In this document: positions 49,670 to 58,854 of the stretch, piece by piece | Numbering within the stretch: the stretch's first letter is position 1 | Layout of the letters: the number at the start of each line of letters is the position of its first letter | Source: Paraglaciecola mesophila | GTDB taxonomy: Bacteria > Pseudomonadota > Gammaproteobacteria > Enterobacterales > Alteromonadaceae | Assembly (NCBI RefSeq): GCF_009906955.1 | Contig: NZ_CP047656.1 | Coordinates: forward strand, 1,426,001-1,490,000 | Length of the DNA stretch: 64,000 nucleotides | Direction of reading: 5' to 3' | Notes under the pieces: generated by a model | Database searches by the model: none | Seen by the model: only the letters and a program-made list of their open reading frames with translations | What the model was told of the DNA's origin: nothing | Program-made: the position numbers and the translations under genes

Positions 49670-49927
49670 ATGCCCTATAAAGTGAATTTTTTTGCTAGGC
49701 CAGTAAATTCCGACCAAAAACTACCCTGGGAAAGCTTACTCATTGAATTTTCTTTGGGCGTGATATGCCTTGTCATGGCTATCTACGGTTGGGATACAGG
49801 AATGGCGTTAATGGCCTACCCTGCTGCTGCAGTTGCCGTAATTTGCTTAACGCTCGTTGCTTATTCGCTATTTGGCTTTTTTCGAGAAAAGTGGCGTGCC
49901 AAGCACCACAACCACTCAAATCATTAG
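49670..49927 (+). CDS. Small two-helix membrane protein
   Basis: 85 residues, not recognised by family. Two hydrophobic segments (about residues 24-42 and 46-68) are flanked by an N-terminal polar part and a basic His-rich tail (REKWRAKHHNHSNH). Probably an inner-membrane protein. It is followed by a 29-codon ORF and the SDR gene on the same strand, and a common transcript is possible. Confidence 0.6.
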   Translation: MPYKVNFFARPVNSDQKLPWESLLIEFSLGVICLVMAIYGWDTGMALMAYPAAAVAVICLTLVAYSLFGFFREKWRAKHHNHSNH

Positions 49928-49958
49928 TGGCGCACTTCACTTTTATATATAGAGCAGC

Positions 49959-50048
49959 ATGGATATAAGCAGCAAGAATAAACTTCTTATGGATCACCCT
50001 TGGCGTTGGTTAACACCAGACCAAGTACATAAAAACAAAAATAACTAA
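49959..50048 (+). CDS. Possible 29-residue micropeptide
   Basis: ATG at 49959 encoding MDISSKNKLLMDHPWRWLTPDQ and ending NKNN. It lies 31 bases after the small membrane protein and 39 bases before the SDR gene. There is no clear ribosome binding site; the segment DHPWRWLTPDQ is unusual enough to merit a conservation check. It may equally be non-coding. Confidence 0.3.
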   Translation: MDISSKNKLLMDHPWRWLTPDQVHKNKNN

Positions 50049-50087
50049 GCGCCTTATGCTTGGCGCTTTAAAGGATAAGGAACCTAG

Positions 50088-50858
50088 ATGAATAATTTTT
50101 TTTCAGTGGCTGGCAAGATTGCAGTCGTAACCGGAGGCTCAAGTGGCATAGGTGCCATGATCGCCCGTGGTTTTGTGGAAAATGGCGTAAAAACCTATAT
50201 TACATCACGCAAACTTGAACAGCTTGAGCAAACCGCTACTGAGCTATCAAGTTTAGGCGAGTGCATCGCTGTGCAGTCTGATTTATCCACCATGGCTGGG
50301 GTTGAGGCATTCGCTGAAGAGATGCTTAAACGCGAGCCGAAAATAGACATTCTCATCAACAACGCAGGGGCCGCATGGGGCGCGCCAGTTGAAGAGTTTC
50401 CAGAATCTGGCTGGGATAAAGTCATGGATTTGAATGTGAAATCTATTTTCTTCTTGAGTCAACGATTACTGCCCGCACTTCGTTTAGCGGGCGACGCGAA
50501 CGAGCCGTCACGGATAGTCAACATTGCCTCTGTTAATGGCCTCACTCACCCTCACATGAACAATTATTCGTATTCTGCCAGTAAGGCTGCGGTTATCCAA
50601 TTGACACGCCATATGGCTGCTGATATTCGCCCAACCAACGTCAACATTAACGCCATTGCCCCTGGGTTTTTCCCTAGCAAGATGACAAAACACGCCTTGG
50701 CCCATGAACAAGAAATAATGGCAGGGCTCCCTGCGCGTAAAGTGGGTGAACTGGCAGATGTAGCTGGCACCGCAATTTATCTTTGCTCTAAAGCGAGCAA
50801 TTACGTCTGCGGCCATACTGTCGTGTTAGACGGCGGCCAAGTCGCTAATGCAGGTTAA
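50088..50858 (+). CDS. SDR family oxidoreductase (RhlG/gluconate dehydrogenase-like)
   Basis: 256 residues. The cofactor motif is TGGSSGIG, then NNAG, the catalytic Ser in NIASVNG and the pair YSASK; it ends with a typical SDR VVLDGGQ. It resembles beta-ketoacyl reductase RhlG and sugar-acid dehydrogenases about equally, so the substrate is open. An AAGGAA precedes the start. The sulfatase/TonB surroundings make a sugar-derived substrate plausible. Confidence 0.88.
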   Translation: MNNFFSVAGKIAVVTGGSSGIGAMIARGFVENGVKTYITSRKLEQLEQTATELSSLGECIAVQSDLSTMAGVEAFAEEMLKREPKIDILINNAGAAWGAPVEEFPESGWDKVMDLNVKSIFFLSQRLLPALRLAGDANEPSRIVNIASVNGLTHPHMNNYSYSASKAAVIQLTRHMAADIRPTNVNINAIAPGFFPSKMTKHALAHEQEIMAGLPARKVGELADVAGTAIYLCSKASNYVCGHTVVLDGGQVANAG

Positions 50859-51005
50859 TGCCCAATCGTGCCTAGCCAACTTAAACAAAGGTGAGGCAGA
50901 GTTTGGCGTTTGCGCACTAAGAATTGCGAAAACACGCTTGCGCTAAACAGGGTCTTTTGACTGGTTGTCAAAACAGGTGTAATAAAAGCGCCTAGAAGAC
51001 ACAGG

Positions 51006-52211
51006 CTAATCAGCAAAACTAATTTTGCCCATTGTCACATTCGGGATCCCTTGCTCGATATTACCAAACGCTTGTTGCCCCCCTACCAAGCACTCGTTGG
51101 CGAGTATCGCAAACAGCACGGCTTCTTTCGCATCAGGATGAATACCCAACTCGCTGGTATCACGCACCTCTGACACTCTGGGACATAAATTTAATATATG
51201 TTCCATCAACAAGGGATTGTGAATACCACCACCACTGGCGTACACGTTGAATTCGCCTAACTCAGCAGCGGCATTATTCAGGGCATTGGCGATCGTGGTT
51301 GCTGAAAACACGTTTAAGGTGGCTAAAACGTCTTCAAGCCCTAATTCTTGCGTAGAAGAGCGTTGCTGCGCTGCCGCCAAATAGCCTAAGTTAAATACTT
51401 CTGGCCCTGTGGTTTTTGGAAAATTTAAGGTAAAAAACTCGTGCTCTAATAATGCACTCAATAACCCAGAGTGCACCGTGCCCTGACGTGCAATCGCACT
51501 GTCTTTATCATACTGCAGTGGCGCAAAGTGTTGCTGAACGAACGCATCCATTATGGTGTTACCTGGGCCGGTATCTGAACTAAACACCGCACTTGAATCT
51601 GCGGTTTTAGGCAAATACGTTAAATTCGCGATCCCCCCCATGTTCAATAAAATACGATTTTCCTGTCTACTGGTGAAAAACAGATAATCACCATAAACAG
51701 CTAAAGGCGCGCCCTCGCCTCCTGCCGCGATGTGTTTTTGCCGAAAGTCTCCTAGGGTGGTAATGCCCGTAGTGACCGCTAAATGATCTGCATCGCCAAT
51801 TTGCAACGTCGCGTTTCCAAATTCAGGTAGTCCGTGCTGGCGCAAAGGGCAGTGATAAATAGTTTGCCCGTGACTGGCAATCGCATCTATTTCTGATGCA
51901 TTTACTCCCCAGTCAGCTAAACATTGATTGACCATTTGGCCATGTAAAACCCCCACCCATGGGTGCAACAAGGTGACTTGCTGCAGATCAACCTGACGTT
52001 TGGCAAACACACTTTTTATTTTACTTTTATAGTTCTGGGTGTAATCCACGGTGGTAAATTCGAGCACCTCTACTTTGGTATCACTACCCTGCCCTTCAAT
52101 TTTGCATAAGGCTACATCTAGTCCATCCAAAGAAGTACCGCTCATTAATCCAATAACCAGGCGAGAGGGCTTTTTGGCACTGTTATACAGTTTTTCTATG
52201 TGCTTATTCAT
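51006..52211 (-). CDS. anmK: Anhydro-N-acetylmuramic acid kinase
   Basis: 401 residues. Phosphorylates and opens anhydro-MurNAc to MurNAc-6-phosphate in cell-wall recycling. Seen are the ATP-binding GLMSGTSLDGLDVALC, the catalytic segment FSSDTGPGNTIMDAF and the sugar-site ASGGGIHNPLLM. It reads away from the second TonB receptor gene, with 173 bp between them. Confidence 0.95.
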   Translation of the reverse strand: MNKHIEKLYNSAKKPSRLVIGLMSGTSLDGLDVALCKIEGQGSDTKVEVLEFTTVDYTQNYKSKIKSVFAKRQVDLQQVTLLHPWVGVLHGQMVNQCLADWGVNASEIDAIASHGQTIYHCPLRQHGLPEFGNATLQIGDADHLAVTTGITTLGDFRQKHIAAGGEGAPLAVYGDYLFFTSRQENRILLNMGGIANLTYLPKTADSSAVFSSDTGPGNTIMDAFVQQHFAPLQYDKDSAIARQGTVHSGLLSALLEHEFFTLNFPKTTGPEVFNLGYLAAAQQRSSTQELGLEDVLATLNVFSATTIANALNNAAAELGEFNVYASGGGIHNPLLMEHILNLCPRVSEVRDTSELGIHPDAKEAVLFAILANECLVGGQQAFGNIEQGIPNVTMGKISFAD

Positions 52212-52384
52212 TATGCATTGTGCTTATCTTCGCTGGCTCGTTAAGAATAATTTATCAATAAATATTAATTTTACAAGAAACTTTTATTGCAATTTGATTT
52301 TTTTTCAGATGATAATGACCATGCTGTACAAATTAAAATCAGGCAATGCACGTTTTATAAACACATCGGCAACGGGACAGTCAT

Positions 52385-55129
52385 ATGAATCACAAAACCT
52401 ATGTTACTAAGCTTCAACGTCACACCTTACTTCCTGTCACCATGGCAGTCAGCGCTGCTCTTTTTAGCCATGCCCCTATGGCACAAGAGCCAAGCCTAGC
52501 GAAAGATAACACTGAAGTTATTTCTATAACTGGGTCAAGAATTCAGCGTACAGAACTTGTTTCCAGTAGCGCAGTAGCCAGTGTTGATGAGGTACAAATA
52601 AAGTTAGATCGTGCTGTAAATGTAGAAGATATTACCACTAAACTTCCTCAAGCGGCAGCAGGCGCGAACAGCACTGGCTCTACTGTTGGCGATTCATTTG
52701 GCTCATCCACTATTGACCTGCGCGGATTAGGACAAAACCGTACTCTGGTCTTAATCGACGGTACGCGGGCTGTGCCTTTTAGTTTTCGCAACTCGGTTGA
52801 CGTCAACATGATCCCCACTGGATTAATTAAACGGGTGGACGTGCTCACCGGTGGAGCTGCTGCAGTATACGGCGCCGATGCAGTATCTGGGGTGGTTAAC
52901 TTTATCCTAAACGATAGCTTTAATGGCGCTGAATTTTCAAGCAGCTATGAAACCGCTGATGGTGGCAACGAAACGTTTAATGTCGAAGGGATTTTTGGCG
53001 GTGATATTGCCGACGGCGCTGGCCATATCACTGGCTACCTTGGTTATTCTGAACGTAAAGAGTTGTTAGCCGGTGAGCGTGACTATGCGATGCAAAATGC
53101 GAACTCAATTATCAATACAGGTGGTTATTATACCGATCTTGCCTCCGGCAACGCTTTTGCGATTAATGCCTTAGGTAACCTAGTTGACGAACGCCAAACC
53201 ACCAGCTCTACCGCCGACCTTTATCTGACGCAACCCATGAAACGTTTATCTAGTGGGCTGTTATTTGATTTTGATTTGTCAGAAGACACCACGGCCTATG
53301 GCCGCGTAATGTACTCGCAGGTCACTGTTGAGGGCGCAGGCGCAAGCGGCCAAGCCCCTATTTCAGTCAACCAAGAAGTCACCTTAACGGCTGACAACGC
53401 TTTTTTAAGCGATGAAATGCGCAACAGATTAACCTTCGATGCTAACGGCAATGCCCAAGTTAACGTTGAAAGAAATCTCGGCCTTGGTGTCCAGCGCACC
53501 AAAGCCGAACGAGATTCGATACAAATGCAAATGGGCATAAAAGGCGATATTAACGACTATCTTCGTTTTGATGTTTATGGTCAGTATGGTAAAACCGATG
53601 AAACCGCTACCCTATACAACAACGCCTATACCGTTGATGGAGCAGGTAATAACCGCTTCGCGGCCTTAGCCAACACTGTTGATATATTTGACCCAAATTT
53701 AGATTTAGCCAGCTTTAGTGACCCGCTGATTTACACCACCCGTGAGCGTACCCAAAGCGTACTTGCGGCAACCTTATCCGGCGATTCATCAGCTGTGTTT
53801 GAATTACCAGACGGCCCAATCGATTTTGCTATCGGCTATGAATATCGCAAAGAAACGGGTGAGCAGACCCCTGGTGATGCATTTAGAAATGGTACCAGTT
53901 TCGCGACGGTCAGTGCATTTGATATGGATGCCAGCTTTGACAGTGAAGAATTCTACGCTGAAGTATTAGTGCCAGTGGTATCCGATGTGGCGTTTGCGAA
54001 AGAAGTGAGCATCGAAGGGGCTTATCGTGTTTCCGAGTACTCAAATACTGAAGCTGAAGACACCTATAAAATTGGCCTGAATTGGGCCATCAACGATGAT
54101 CTTCGTTTACGCGCCAACAAATTAACCGCCTTTAGGGCACCAAACCTCGGCGAATTCGCCAGCCCAATTAGTGGATTGTCCCTCGCCTTATTCGATCAAA
54201 CAAGTGATCAGTTTGTAGCCCGTTTTGCCGGGCGCTATAACGGCGATCCCTGCTTATTAGGCACAGGGGATGCTGCTCAATGTGAACGCTATGGGGCTCC
54301 TGAGGTCGGCACACCATTTGACTCTACTACCGCAGAGTATACCTATGGCGGCAACCCGGATATCAAACCAGAGCAGGCCGAATCTGAGACTGTGGGTTTG
54401 GTATACACCCCTGAATATATTGAAGGGTTTGATGTTTCAATCGATTATTATCATATTGATATCTCTGATGCCGTAAGCCAAATTCAGCCTGGCGCCGCTT
54501 TGCAAAGTTGCTACATTGATAACCCTGATGCTAATAACCCTTTATGCGGCGCAGTATTGCGAGATCCGACGACGGGTTTTATTAGCACTGCCATTGTTAA
54601 TGACTTCAATTTAGCCGCTATCGAACAAAGCGGTATCGATATCGCCACGAATTACGTTATAGATGCGCCAGATGCTATAGGAGGCACATTCAAATTTAGC
54701 TACCAAGGCAATCTAGTCACTAAACAAACTCGCCAAAACAACGCCACCGTGGCGGCCATTGATTGTAAAGGAACATATGGCAGTGCCTGCTCGGGGGATT
54801 TTGCTAGTGTGTTGCAGGCAGATTATAAGCACAGAGCGACCCTTGATTGGCATTTGGACAGCATGAACTTTCAACTTGGCTGGAGACGCATAGGCGATGT
54901 TGATTACGCCTCTGATCGCTCCACCAGCATTAGTGCACAAGATTACGTTGATTTTGCCGCTTCATGGCAGGCTACCGAACAGCTAGTGTTAAATTTTGGT
55001 ATCGACAACATGTTTGATAAACAGCCACCAATTCCAGTAGCAGGCGCAAACCACTTTAATACAGTGAGTGATTATGATGTGATAGGCAGAACAATAGGCT
55101 TAGCAGTGCGCTACGCTCCTAGTTTGTAA
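52385..55129 (+). CDS. TonB-dependent receptor
   Basis: 914 residues. The signal peptide ends near APMAQE. A plug domain with SITGSRIQRTELVSSS, DLRGLGQNRTLVLIDG and GGAAAVYGADAVSGVVNF is typical. A 22-strand type barrel ends in RYAPSL. It belongs to a different receptor subgroup than the one at 46642, and the ligand is unknown. A hairpin terminator follows directly. Confidence 0.92.
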   Translation: MNHKTYVTKLQRHTLLPVTMAVSAALFSHAPMAQEPSLAKDNTEVISITGSRIQRTELVSSSAVASVDEVQIKLDRAVNVEDITTKLPQAAAGANSTGSTVGDSFGSSTIDLRGLGQNRTLVLIDGTRAVPFSFRNSVDVNMIPTGLIKRVDVLTGGAAAVYGADAVSGVVNFILNDSFNGAEFSSSYETADGGNETFNVEGIFGGDIADGAGHITGYLGYSERKELLAGERDYAMQNANSIINTGGYYTDLASGNAFAINALGNLVDERQTTSSTADLYLTQPMKRLSSGLLFDFDLSEDTTAYGRVMYSQVTVEGAGASGQAPISVNQEVTLTADNAFLSDEMRNRLTFDANGNAQVNVERNLGLGVQRTKAERDSIQMQMGIKGDINDYLRFDVYGQYGKTDETATLYNNAYTVDGAGNNRFAALANTVDIFDPNLDLASFSDPLIYTTRERTQSVLAATLSGDSSAVFELPDGPIDFAIGYEYRKETGEQTPGDAFRNGTSFATVSAFDMDASFDSEEFYAEVLVPVVSDVAFAKEVSIEGAYRVSEYSNTEAEDTYKIGLNWAINDDLRLRANKLTAFRAPNLGEFASPISGLSLALFDQTSDQFVARFAGRYNGDPCLLGTGDAAQCERYGAPEVGTPFDSTTAEYTYGGNPDIKPEQAESETVGLVYTPEYIEGFDVSIDYYHIDISDAVSQIQPGAALQSCYIDNPDANNPLCGAVLRDPTTGFISTAIVNDFNLAAIEQSGIDIATNYVIDAPDAIGGTFKFSYQGNLVTKQTRQNNATVAAIDCKGTYGSACSGDFASVLQADYKHRATLDWHLDSMNFQLGWRRIGDVDYASDRSTSISAQDYVDFAASWQATEQLVLNFGIDNMFDKQPPIPVAGANHFNTVSDYDVIGRTIGLAVRYAPSL

Positions 55130-55162
55130 TGTTTTACACCTAGGTTTTGATAAACTTATAAC

Positions 55163-55188
55163 AAGCCCTGCAAGTGCGGGGCTTTTTT
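55163..55188 (+). terminator. Rho-independent terminator
   Basis: AAGCCCTGCA (55163-55172) pairs with TGCGGGGCTT (55175-55184), one G-T pair, then a T run. Confidence 0.78.
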
Positions 55189-55218
55189 ATTCTCGCCTAT
55201 TATACCATTATCCACATT

Positions 55219-55497
55219 ATACCAATTCCTTTAAATAATTGGCCTCTCAGAATTCATCCAGCGGGTTTTGAACAAGGCGTCGGTGTGTAGTAATGGTTGT
55301 TCCCTTTCAAATACCGAGAACGTAGTGCAAAACCCGCTGGGGAATTCCCTTCGGGCGAATTTTAAAAGGACTTACTCTGTGTTGCTCAAACTCGAAAGAG
55401 CACAGGTTAGTTTTTAATAAAGGGCTATCATTTAAGCGCCTTGATTAAGTCCTTTTAAATTTTCGCTGAGTGGTTAATTATTTAATGGAATTGGTAT
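55219..55497. mobile_element. 279-bp MITE-like element with terminal inverted repeats
   Basis: The left end ATACCAATTCCTTTAAATAA and the right end, read in reverse, match over 22 bp with one difference (55219-55240 and 55476-55497). It encodes no transposase, so any movement would have been in trans. A related solo end lies at 27734-27776. A degenerate partial copy of its internal sequence follows directly. Confidence 0.72.
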
Positions 55498-55498
55498 T

Positions 55499-55595
55499 AG
55501 TAATTGCCTCTCCGAATGTGCCCAGCGGTTTTATGATTAAGATGTCGCTCTGGAATAACGGTTGCTCTCTTTCAAATAATGAGAAGGCAGAGCAA
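55499..55595 (+). repeat. Degenerate partial copy of the 279-bp element
   Basis: By eye this stretch aligns in order with 55236-55340. Shared words include CCTCT, CAGCGG, GGTTG, CTTTCAAATA and GAGAA, ending at GCAAAA. The right terminal repeat is missing. Confidence 0.6.
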
Positions 55596-55730
55596 AAGGC
55601 CAAACAACCCCAAGATAATCCGGCCGAGCCCCAAGCAGAAATCGCGAATAATTCATCGACAAATTATCTCCCCCGGATTCTGTTAGCACTAAGCTGGGCT
55701 GGCTTTATCACTTATTTTATATGGCAGTGA
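55533..55730 (+). CDS. Possible small membrane protein grown from repeat sequence
   Basis: 65 residues from the ATG at 55533 (an in-frame ATG also lies at 55542). The N-terminal third is encoded by the degenerate repeat copy, the middle is rich in Lys, Gln and Pro, and the C-terminus is one hydrophobic helix (ILLALSWAGFITYFIW). No convincing ribosome binding site. It may be a genuine anchored micropeptide or a chance frame. Confidence 0.35.
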   Translation: MIKMSLWNNGCSLSNNEKAEQKAKQPQDNPAEPQAEIANNSSTNYLPRILLALSWAGFITYFIWQ

Positions 55731-55858
55731 CATAGCTTGAATGAGACGCGATGAGCTTAACTAAGAAGCCGTGGATCAAATAATAAACTCACCTTTGCTT
55801 TCACCTTGGTGCACTTACGCCATCTACGCCACTAACGCGAAGAGTGCTTCGCGCTCCC

Positions 55859-56626
55859 TTATTGACTGTTCACACCTTTTTCTTCACCGTCTAACGTATA
55901 GGCTCTTAACTCGGGTGGATACGTGTCTCTTAATATTTCTAGTACAGGAGAATGAAAGTCGCGTACGTAAAGAATATAAGTAACCCAAATGGTTGCCACG
56001 ATAAATGCCACCGGATGTAAAAACCAAGTGGAAGCGGCAATACCATAATAATATGACCGGATCCCGCGGTTAAACTCATTCCCAGCACAGGAATTCACCC
56101 GCGCCATTCTTTTAGCCGTATTAACGCGGTATTCTTCTGACGGCATGTTGCCATGATATGGGCTCCCACCGATTAGAATACACAAGAAGTTGAACTGCCT
56201 TAGTGACCAAGTGAATTTAAAGTACGCATTGACAAAAATAACAATAAGTAAAATCAGTTTAAGTTCAATCAACCCACTCGATACCGCCTGTGCAAACGGC
56301 ATGTCTTCGGAAAAGCTTAACAAACGTTCTACCGAGCCCACCAAGGCGAACAAACCAGCAATAATATAGATAGTAGTAGAGGCATAAAACGACACACTGG
56401 CCATTAAGTTACTGGTGAGACCTGCACAGGCAACGGGGATTTCACGCGCGGCAGATTCCATCGCCCACTGCAAGCGATATTCATGGGTAATACCTATCAA
56501 GCCTTTACGCCCTGTTTCGCCGCGCTCGAGTACAAAGCGATAGCCCATCCAACAGCTAAAAAATAACGCAATGCCCAAGTAATCCACCCAGGATAAAAGC
56601 AAAACAATGTTCTTTAAGTCATCCAT
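55859..56626 (-). CDS. DUF599 family membrane protein
   Basis: 255 residues with about five hydrophobic segments. The family hallmark RGIRSYYYGIAASTWFLHPVAFIVATIWV is at residues about 180-208, and YRLQWAMESAAREIPVACAGLTSNLM is near the N-terminus. The biological role of the family is unknown. Transcribed alone, divergent from the guanidinium exporter region. Confidence 0.85.
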   Translation of the reverse strand: MDDLKNIVLLLSWVDYLGIALFFSCWMGYRFVLERGETGRKGLIGITHEYRLQWAMESAAREIPVACAGLTSNLMASVSFYASTTIYIIAGLFALVGSVERLLSFSEDMPFAQAVSSGLIELKLILLIVIFVNAYFKFTWSLRQFNFLCILIGGSPYHGNMPSEEYRVNTAKRMARVNSCAGNEFNRGIRSYYYGIAASTWFLHPVAFIVATIWVTYILYVRDFHSPVLEILRDTYPPELRAYTLDGEEKGVNSQ

Positions 56627-56861
56627 ATCTTCGAAATCCTCTTAGGCTATACACTCGTATTAACGCGGCTTTAAATAAACCAGCGGAATTGTAGCAACTA
56701 ATTTACGGAGGCTATAGCGAATCTATAAGTGGTATAAGCAGCGCTATATGCGACGCAGAACCAAGTGTGCTAAACTCTGCAGGTCTTTTCGACAATCTTA
56801 TTTTTACCTCGTGGCACGCTTTCTACTTTCCGCATTAGCCCACCGATGTAATATCAACGAA

Positions 56862-56905
56862 ATGAGGACGACCTCATCCCTCGCGTTTTTTCTGGGACGA
56901 CCCAG
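56862..56905 (+). ncRNA. Guanidine-II (mini-ykkC) riboswitch
   Basis: Two hairpins with ACGA tetraloops stand in tandem. The first is ATGAGG-ACGA-CCTCAT (56862-56877). The second is CTGGG-ACGA-CCCAG (56892-56905). They are 14 bases apart. Paired stems with identical ACGR loops are the defining layout of the guanidine-II class. The second hairpin ends about a dozen bases before the ribosome binding site region of the exporter gene, so guanidine binding is expected to free translation initiation. Confidence 0.88.
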
Positions 56906-56927
56906 CTCAAAATTAATAGGTATTCAT

Positions 56928-57242
56928 ATGAACTGGATTATTTTGGTCATAGCAGGTCTCTTCGAAGTGGTGTGGGCAATTGGGCTTAAATACAGTGACG
57001 GTTTCAGTAAATTATGGCCATCCCTATTGACCCTGGTTGCCATGGCTATCAGTTTTAGTTTGCTCAGCATTGCGATGAAAACACTCCCCGCTGGTACGGC
57101 TTATGCGGTGTGGGTTGTCATTGGCTTGGTGGGTACGGCTATCGTTGGTATTGTTATGCTCAATGAACCAGTCAATCTTTGGCGAGTGATGAGTTTACTC
57201 ACTATTACAGCAGGTGTCATTGGGTTAAAACTAAGCAGTTAA
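56928..57242 (+). CDS. gdx: Guanidinium exporter (SMR family, SugE/Gdx type)
   Basis: 104 residues with four membrane helices and the essential Glu in helix 1 ([17 protein letters not shown]). The Trp-Ala-Ile-Gly-Leu-Lys segment is typical of the SugE/Gdx branch rather than the EmrE branch. The guanidine-II riboswitch directly upstream gives strong independent support for guanidinium as substrate. The ATG at 56928 follows TAGG; an in-frame start at 56748 would translate the riboswitch itself and is rejected. Confidence 0.92.
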   Translation: MNWIILVIAGLFEVVWAIGLKYSDGFSKLWPSLLTLVAMAISFSLLSIAMKTLPAGTAYAVWVVIGLVGTAIVGIVMLNEPVNLWRVMSLLTITAGVIGLKLSS

Positions 57243-57336
57243 CAAGGTAATGTCGGTTTTTGTTACGCTTTGTCATATTGTTGCGCACGTTAACTGGTTA
57301 CACTTCTGTTTAACAGATCAGTAAATAAGGACCAGA

Positions 57337-57720
57337 ATGCGTTTATTACACACCATGTTGCGCGTGGGCGATTTAGACCGCTCACTTGCTTTTTACACTG
57401 AATTACTGGGTATGAAACTACTGCGCACCAGTGAAAATGAACAATACCGCTACACGTTAGCGTTTATCGGTTACGGCGATGAAGACACCAACACAGTGTT
57501 AGAGCTAACTCATAACTGGGATCAAGACAGTTATGATATGGGCACCGCTTATGGCCATATTGCGCTTGGCGTTGATGATGTCTACCAAGTCTGTGACCAG
57601 CTTAAGGCCCAAGGTGCTGACGTGTATCGTGATGCAGGTCCGGTAAAAGGCGGCACAACTGTAATCGCGTTTGTGCGCGATCCAGACGGTTACGCCATTG
57701 AGCTTATTCAAAACAATTAA
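57337..57720 (+). CDS. gloA: Lactoylglutathione lyase (glyoxalase I)
   Basis: 127 residues. Converts the methylglyoxal-glutathione hemithioacetal to S-lactoylglutathione. The four metal ligands are His5 (LLHTML), Glu in LELTHNW, His in YGHIALGV and Glu in AIELIQ, as in the nickel-type bacterial enzyme. It lies 94 bases after gdx. Confidence 0.95.
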   Translation: MRLLHTMLRVGDLDRSLAFYTELLGMKLLRTSENEQYRYTLAFIGYGDEDTNTVLELTHNWDQDSYDMGTAYGHIALGVDDVYQVCDQLKAQGADVYRDAGPVKGGTTVIAFVRDPDGYAIELIQNN

Positions 57721-57755
57721 GACTTTTCTCAGGAAACAGTGACATTGGAGTCAAT

Positions 57756-58745
57756 ATGAAGAAATCAATTTTGTCGATATCATGGTGCGCTTTGTTAGCA
57801 AGCCACCTAGCATGGGCAGACCCACTGGTTATAGCTCACCGTGGCGCGTCAGGTTATTTGCCTGAGCACACCATGGAGTCCACCACCCTCGCCTTTGCTT
57901 TGGGCGCTGATTATATCGAACAAGATGTAGTGATTAGCAAAGATGGCGTGCCAGTGGTGCTGCACGATATACACTTGGATACGGTCACCGACGTGGCGGC
58001 TAAGTTTCCTCTGCGAAAGCGTGAAGATGGCCGTTTTTATGCCCTTGATTTCACCTTAGCAGAATTAAAAACCTTGACCGTGCACGAGCGCAGTACGACT
58101 GATGGCAAACAAGTATTTAAGCAGCGGTATCAAGGTGATGCGCAATTTAGCATTGCCACATTTGAAGAACAAATAGAGCTGATTAATCAACTCAACCGCC
58201 AGTTTGGCAAAGATATTGGCTTTTATCCTGAAATTAAATCCCCTGCTTGGCACCGAGAGCAAGGTGTTGATATCAGTAAAATTGTCATGGAGACCCTGCG
58301 TAAACATGGACTGGATGATGCTAAAAAAGCCATTTACGTACAATGTTTTGACTACGCTGAACTGAAACGTTTACGTCACGAATTAGGGGCGAAAGTTAAG
58401 CTCATTCAGTTAATAGGTGAGAATGACTGGGGTGAATCTCCCACTGATTATGACAAACTGCGTACACCAGAGAAACTAAAAGAGTTAGCCTCTGTTGCTC
58501 AAGGTATAGGCCCGTGGATCCCGCAACTTATTGACATGCAAACCATGCAACCTACTGGCTTGGTTAAGCTTGCTCACGAGGCAGGGCTTGACGTTCACCC
58601 TTATACCTTTAGACAAGACGCGCTCCCCCAAGGTATTAGCAATAAACAAACTCTGGATTTACTGTTTAAACGGTTAAAAGTGGATGGTTTGTTTACGGAC
58701 TTCACCGATACTGTTGTGAATTATGTAAACGCGCAAGCGCAATAA
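57756..58745 (+). CDS. glpQ: Glycerophosphodiester phosphodiesterase, periplasmic
   Basis: 329 residues with a signal peptide ending near LAWA. Cleaves glycerophosphodiesters to glycerol-3-phosphate and an alcohol. The catalytic HRGASGYLPEHT and the metal Glu/Asp in YIEQDVVISKDG are present, with the second catalytic His in VVLHDIHLD. The later substrate and metal segment YPEIKSP is also seen. It starts 35 bases after gloA. Confidence 0.93.
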   Translation: MKKSILSISWCALLASHLAWADPLVIAHRGASGYLPEHTMESTTLAFALGADYIEQDVVISKDGVPVVLHDIHLDTVTDVAAKFPLRKREDGRFYALDFTLAELKTLTVHERSTTDGKQVFKQRYQGDAQFSIATFEEQIELINQLNRQFGKDIGFYPEIKSPAWHREQGVDISKIVMETLRKHGLDDAKKAIYVQCFDYAELKRLRHELGAKVKLIQLIGENDWGESPTDYDKLRTPEKLKELASVAQGIGPWIPQLIDMQTMQPTGLVKLAHEAGLDVHPYTFRQDALPQGISNKQTLDLLFKRLKVDGLFTDFTDTVVNYVNAQAQ

Positions 58746-58768
58746 TCCATCGGTAAACTGACATTAGC

Positions 58769-58801
58769 AAAAAGCCGATTAACTAGCATAATCGGCTTTT
58801 T
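58769..58801. terminator. Bidirectional hairpin terminator
   Basis: Perfect 13-bp stem AAAAAGCCGATTA (58769-58781) and TAATCGGCTTTTT (58789-58801). T runs on both strands serve glpQ from the left and motY from the right. Confidence 0.88.
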
Positions 58802-58854
58802 CGGAATCTGGATTGGTACTAATATCAATTAAATAATAACAGAAGAAAGAAACG

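Noticed and set aside
56748..56927. Longer start for the guanidinium exporter
   Set aside because: It would translate the riboswitch hairpins and adds residues foreign to the SMR family.
58810..58850. Third copy of the ATACCAATT repeat end
   Set aside because: A related word (GGTACTAATATCAATTAAAT) is present, but it needs an insertion and several changes to align; too weak to call.
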